Below are positions 5,227 to 6,615 of a stretch of 6,615 nt of DNA, one piece after another. The translations under genes and the position numbers were made by a program. The notes beneath the pieces were generated by a model. The model worked only from the letters and a program-made list of their open reading frames with translations, made no database searches and was not told the DNA's origin. This stretch comes from Pseudomonadota bacterium (GTDB lineage Bacteria; Pseudomonadota; Gammaproteobacteria; Burkholderiales; Burkholderiaceae), in the NCBI GenBank assembly GCA_029777935.1, contig JAKORH010000086.1, positions 1 to 6,615 on the forward strand. Reading direction: 5' to 3'. How positions within the stretch are numbered: the first letter of the stretch is position 1; the number at the start of each line of letters is the position of its first letter.

Positions 5227-6615
5227 TCACTCGAGCCGAGCGCTCGTCTTCACCCGACCCGCCCGCTCGTGCCACGCCGTCAGCTCGACCGTCGCGCCGC
5301 GCGGGCCCTTGACCACCCAGTCGGCGTGCGCAATGTCCTGCGTGGGCTTCTTCACCGGCCAGAAGCTGATGCCCGTCTGCAGCGCCGACCAGCCTTCGAG
5401 TTCGCCCAGCTCCGCGCGCGCCTTGCCGCTGACGAGCGTCGCACCTGCAGGCAGCGCGATCTCGGCCAGCACGCCGCGCAGCAGCTTGCGACTCAACGCC
5501 ATCTTGCTGACGCAGGTCGGCAGCCAACCCGTGTTCTGCACGATCAGCCGCACGCGCCACGTGTCTGCGCCGGCCGCAGTGACCTGCACGTCGCGCACTT
5601 CGAGCTTCGGCGACACCAGCGCGTTCCACAGCAGCCATTGAGGAAAGCGCGCGATCTCGCTCTCGCGCTTCGCGGGCGGCGGATTGCTGAAGAGCGTCAT
5701 ACGATTCCAGCCGCCGATCTCCACGCGCCCGAGCTGCGGATGATCGAACGGCTTCCAGTCGATGTGTCCTTCGCGTGGCAGGACTTCGTCGGCCCAGCGC
5801 AGCACCTTCAGGTCGTCCTCGATCGGATGCTCGCGGAACCAGTGGATCCAGTCCTTGTTGTCGATGCCGGCTTCCTTCTTCGGGTTCCAGATCTCGATCG
5901 TCCACATGAAGCAGCCGAGATGCTCGTACAGCCAATCGAACGAGCCGCCGATGTATTCGCCGGGGCGGTAGACGAAGTCGTGATAGACCGAGATCGCGGG
6001 ATAGCCGGTCAGTTGCTCGCCGGCCCTGCCCGCCTTCTGGAACACCCACAGATCCTCGGGCGGCATCCTGTCATCGGGCTGATCGCCGAACGGCCGCAGC
6101 AGCACGCCGGAGAACGTGTGCAAACTTGTGCCGCCGCAAATGTTCGGATGCGCGAGGATGAAGTCGACCACCGCGCGCACCTCGGGCTCCGAGGTCGGAT
6201 ACGGTCCCGCGCCGACCTGCTCGAATTCCTGCCGCCACTTGGCCGGGAAGTTGCGGTTCAGGTCGAGTCCCTGCGCGCCGCCGGTCAGGCCGGCGACGGT
6301 GATGCCGACGCCGTCGTAGTTCTCGATCCGTCCCTCGTGCATCACGCGGTAGTAGTCACCGCCGGGCGGATCGAGCGGGTCGCGTCTGACCATCAGCCGC
6401 GGCTCCTGCGGATGCTTCTTCCACGGTCCGTTCGGATCGGCCACGCGCATCTGCAGGATGCGGCCGTCGCCGTCGATGTCCTCGGCGATCAGCCCGGCGA
6501 CGGGATCCTCGTCGAACGGATAGCGGCGCACGCTCGAGCGCACGTACTTCGGCCTGTCCGCGAGCGCCCATTCCGCGCCATCAGGATTGATGCGCGGGCA
6601 GATATAGAAGGCGCG
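5227..6615 (-). CDS. M14 family zinc carboxypeptidase, N-terminus off the window
   Basis: These are the last 462 residues of an M14 metallocarboxypeptidase, open through the right edge; numbering starts at the first visible residue. M14 enzymes hydrolyse C-terminal amino acids, or related amide bonds, using one zinc. Visible motifs: 'CPRINPDGAEW' (6-16); a DIDGDG turn (46-51) followed by 'ILQMRVADPNG'; 'DLNRNFP' (118-124), whose Asn-Arg pair matches the substrate-carboxylate binders of carboxypeptidase A; 'TSLHTFSG' with His166, the third zinc ligand; and 'TIEIWNP' with Glu241, the general base. The first zinc motif HxxE must lie beyond the edge. Residues from about 335 on form a C-terminal region that looks like a beta-sandwich ('VQNTGWLPT'). 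A GTG at 6543 is not the start, because the conserved NPDG motif lies upstream of it in frame. Localisation cannot be judged without the N-terminus. Specificity is unknown. Confidence 0.92.
   Translation of the reverse strand, partial: RAFYICPRINPDGAEWALADRPKYVRSSVRRYPFDEDPVAGLIAEDIDGDGRILQMRVADPNGPWKKHPQEPRLMVRRDPLDPPGGDYYRVMHEGRIENYDGVGITVAGLTGGAQGLDLNRNFPAKWRQEFEQVGAGPYPTSEPEVRAVVDFILAHPNICGGTSLHTFSGVLLRPFGDQPDDRMPPEDLWVFQKAGRAGEQLTGYPAISVYHDFVYRPGEYIGGSFDWLYEHLGCFMWTIEIWNPKKEAGIDNKDWIHWFREHPIEDDLKVLRWADEVLPREGHIDWKPFDHPQLGRVEIGGWNRMTLFSNPPPAKRESEIARFPQWLLWNALVSPKLEVRDVQVTAAGADTWRVRLIVQNTGWLPTCVSKMALSRKLLRGVLAEIALPAGATLVSGKARAELGELEGWSALQTGISFWPVKKPTQDIAHADWVVKGPRGATVELTAWHERAGRVKTSARLE

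Noticed and set aside
5198..6049. A 283-codon - strand open frame overlapping the M14 gene in another frame
   Set aside because: The M14 frame carries the catalytic motifs; this alternative is Arg/Ala-rich and has none.
6541..6543. GTG as the start of the M14 carboxypeptidase
   Set aside because: The same frame continues to the window edge and encodes the conserved NPDG motif upstream, so the gene is partial rather than starting here.
1..6615. A multi-gene defence, secretion or biosynthetic system
   Set aside because: The six genes belong to unrelated families, face two directions and show no shared operon logic or mobile-element borders.

Overview
The window is strongly GC-rich and densely coding. 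It looks like a chromosomal segment of a betaproteobacterium, probably of the order Burkholderiales. This rests on a CbbA-type class II fructose-bisphosphate aldolase tail, on a chemoreceptor with the 'QLGGEP' HAMP junction and '[17 protein letters not shown]' methylation helix common in that order, and on codon use dominated by G/C third positions. The assignment is by pattern recognition, not by a database search.

Layout on the + strand: the last 82 residues of fructose-bisphosphate aldolase (1-249); a hairpin terminator (270-291); a leader with a second hairpin (370-389); a complete membrane methyl-accepting chemotaxis protein of 691 residues ending in a DWQEF pentapeptide (427-2502); a 62-base gap with two small inverted repeats; and a 281-residue DUF4213/DUF364 protein starting at GTG (2565-3410). 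Layout on the - strand, read right to left: an M14 zinc carboxypeptidase whose N-terminus lies off the right edge (5227 to beyond 6615); after 25 bases, a Uma2-family PD-(D/E)XK protein (4692-5201); then a dispersed palindromic repeat (4647-4683); and a complete thiolase of 394 residues (3407-4591). The two gene sets converge at 3407-3410, where both stop codons lie in the same CTAG.

The genes do not form one obvious pathway. The aldolase belongs to glycolysis/Calvin-cycle carbon metabolism, the MCP to chemotaxis signalling, the thiolase to beta-oxidation-type acyl-CoA cleavage, and the M14 protein to peptide trimming; the DUF364 and Uma2 proteins have no assigned cellular role. I see no CRISPR array, tRNA, rRNA, insertion sequence or prophage signature. 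I found no convincing new multi-gene system. The more interesting points are local: the shared-CTAG convergence, the hairpins around the MCP and DUF364 genes, the possible leaderless promoter of the Uma2 gene inside the M14-Uma2 gap, the repeat that may be mis-annotated as thiolase N-terminus, and the MCP directly behind the aldolase.
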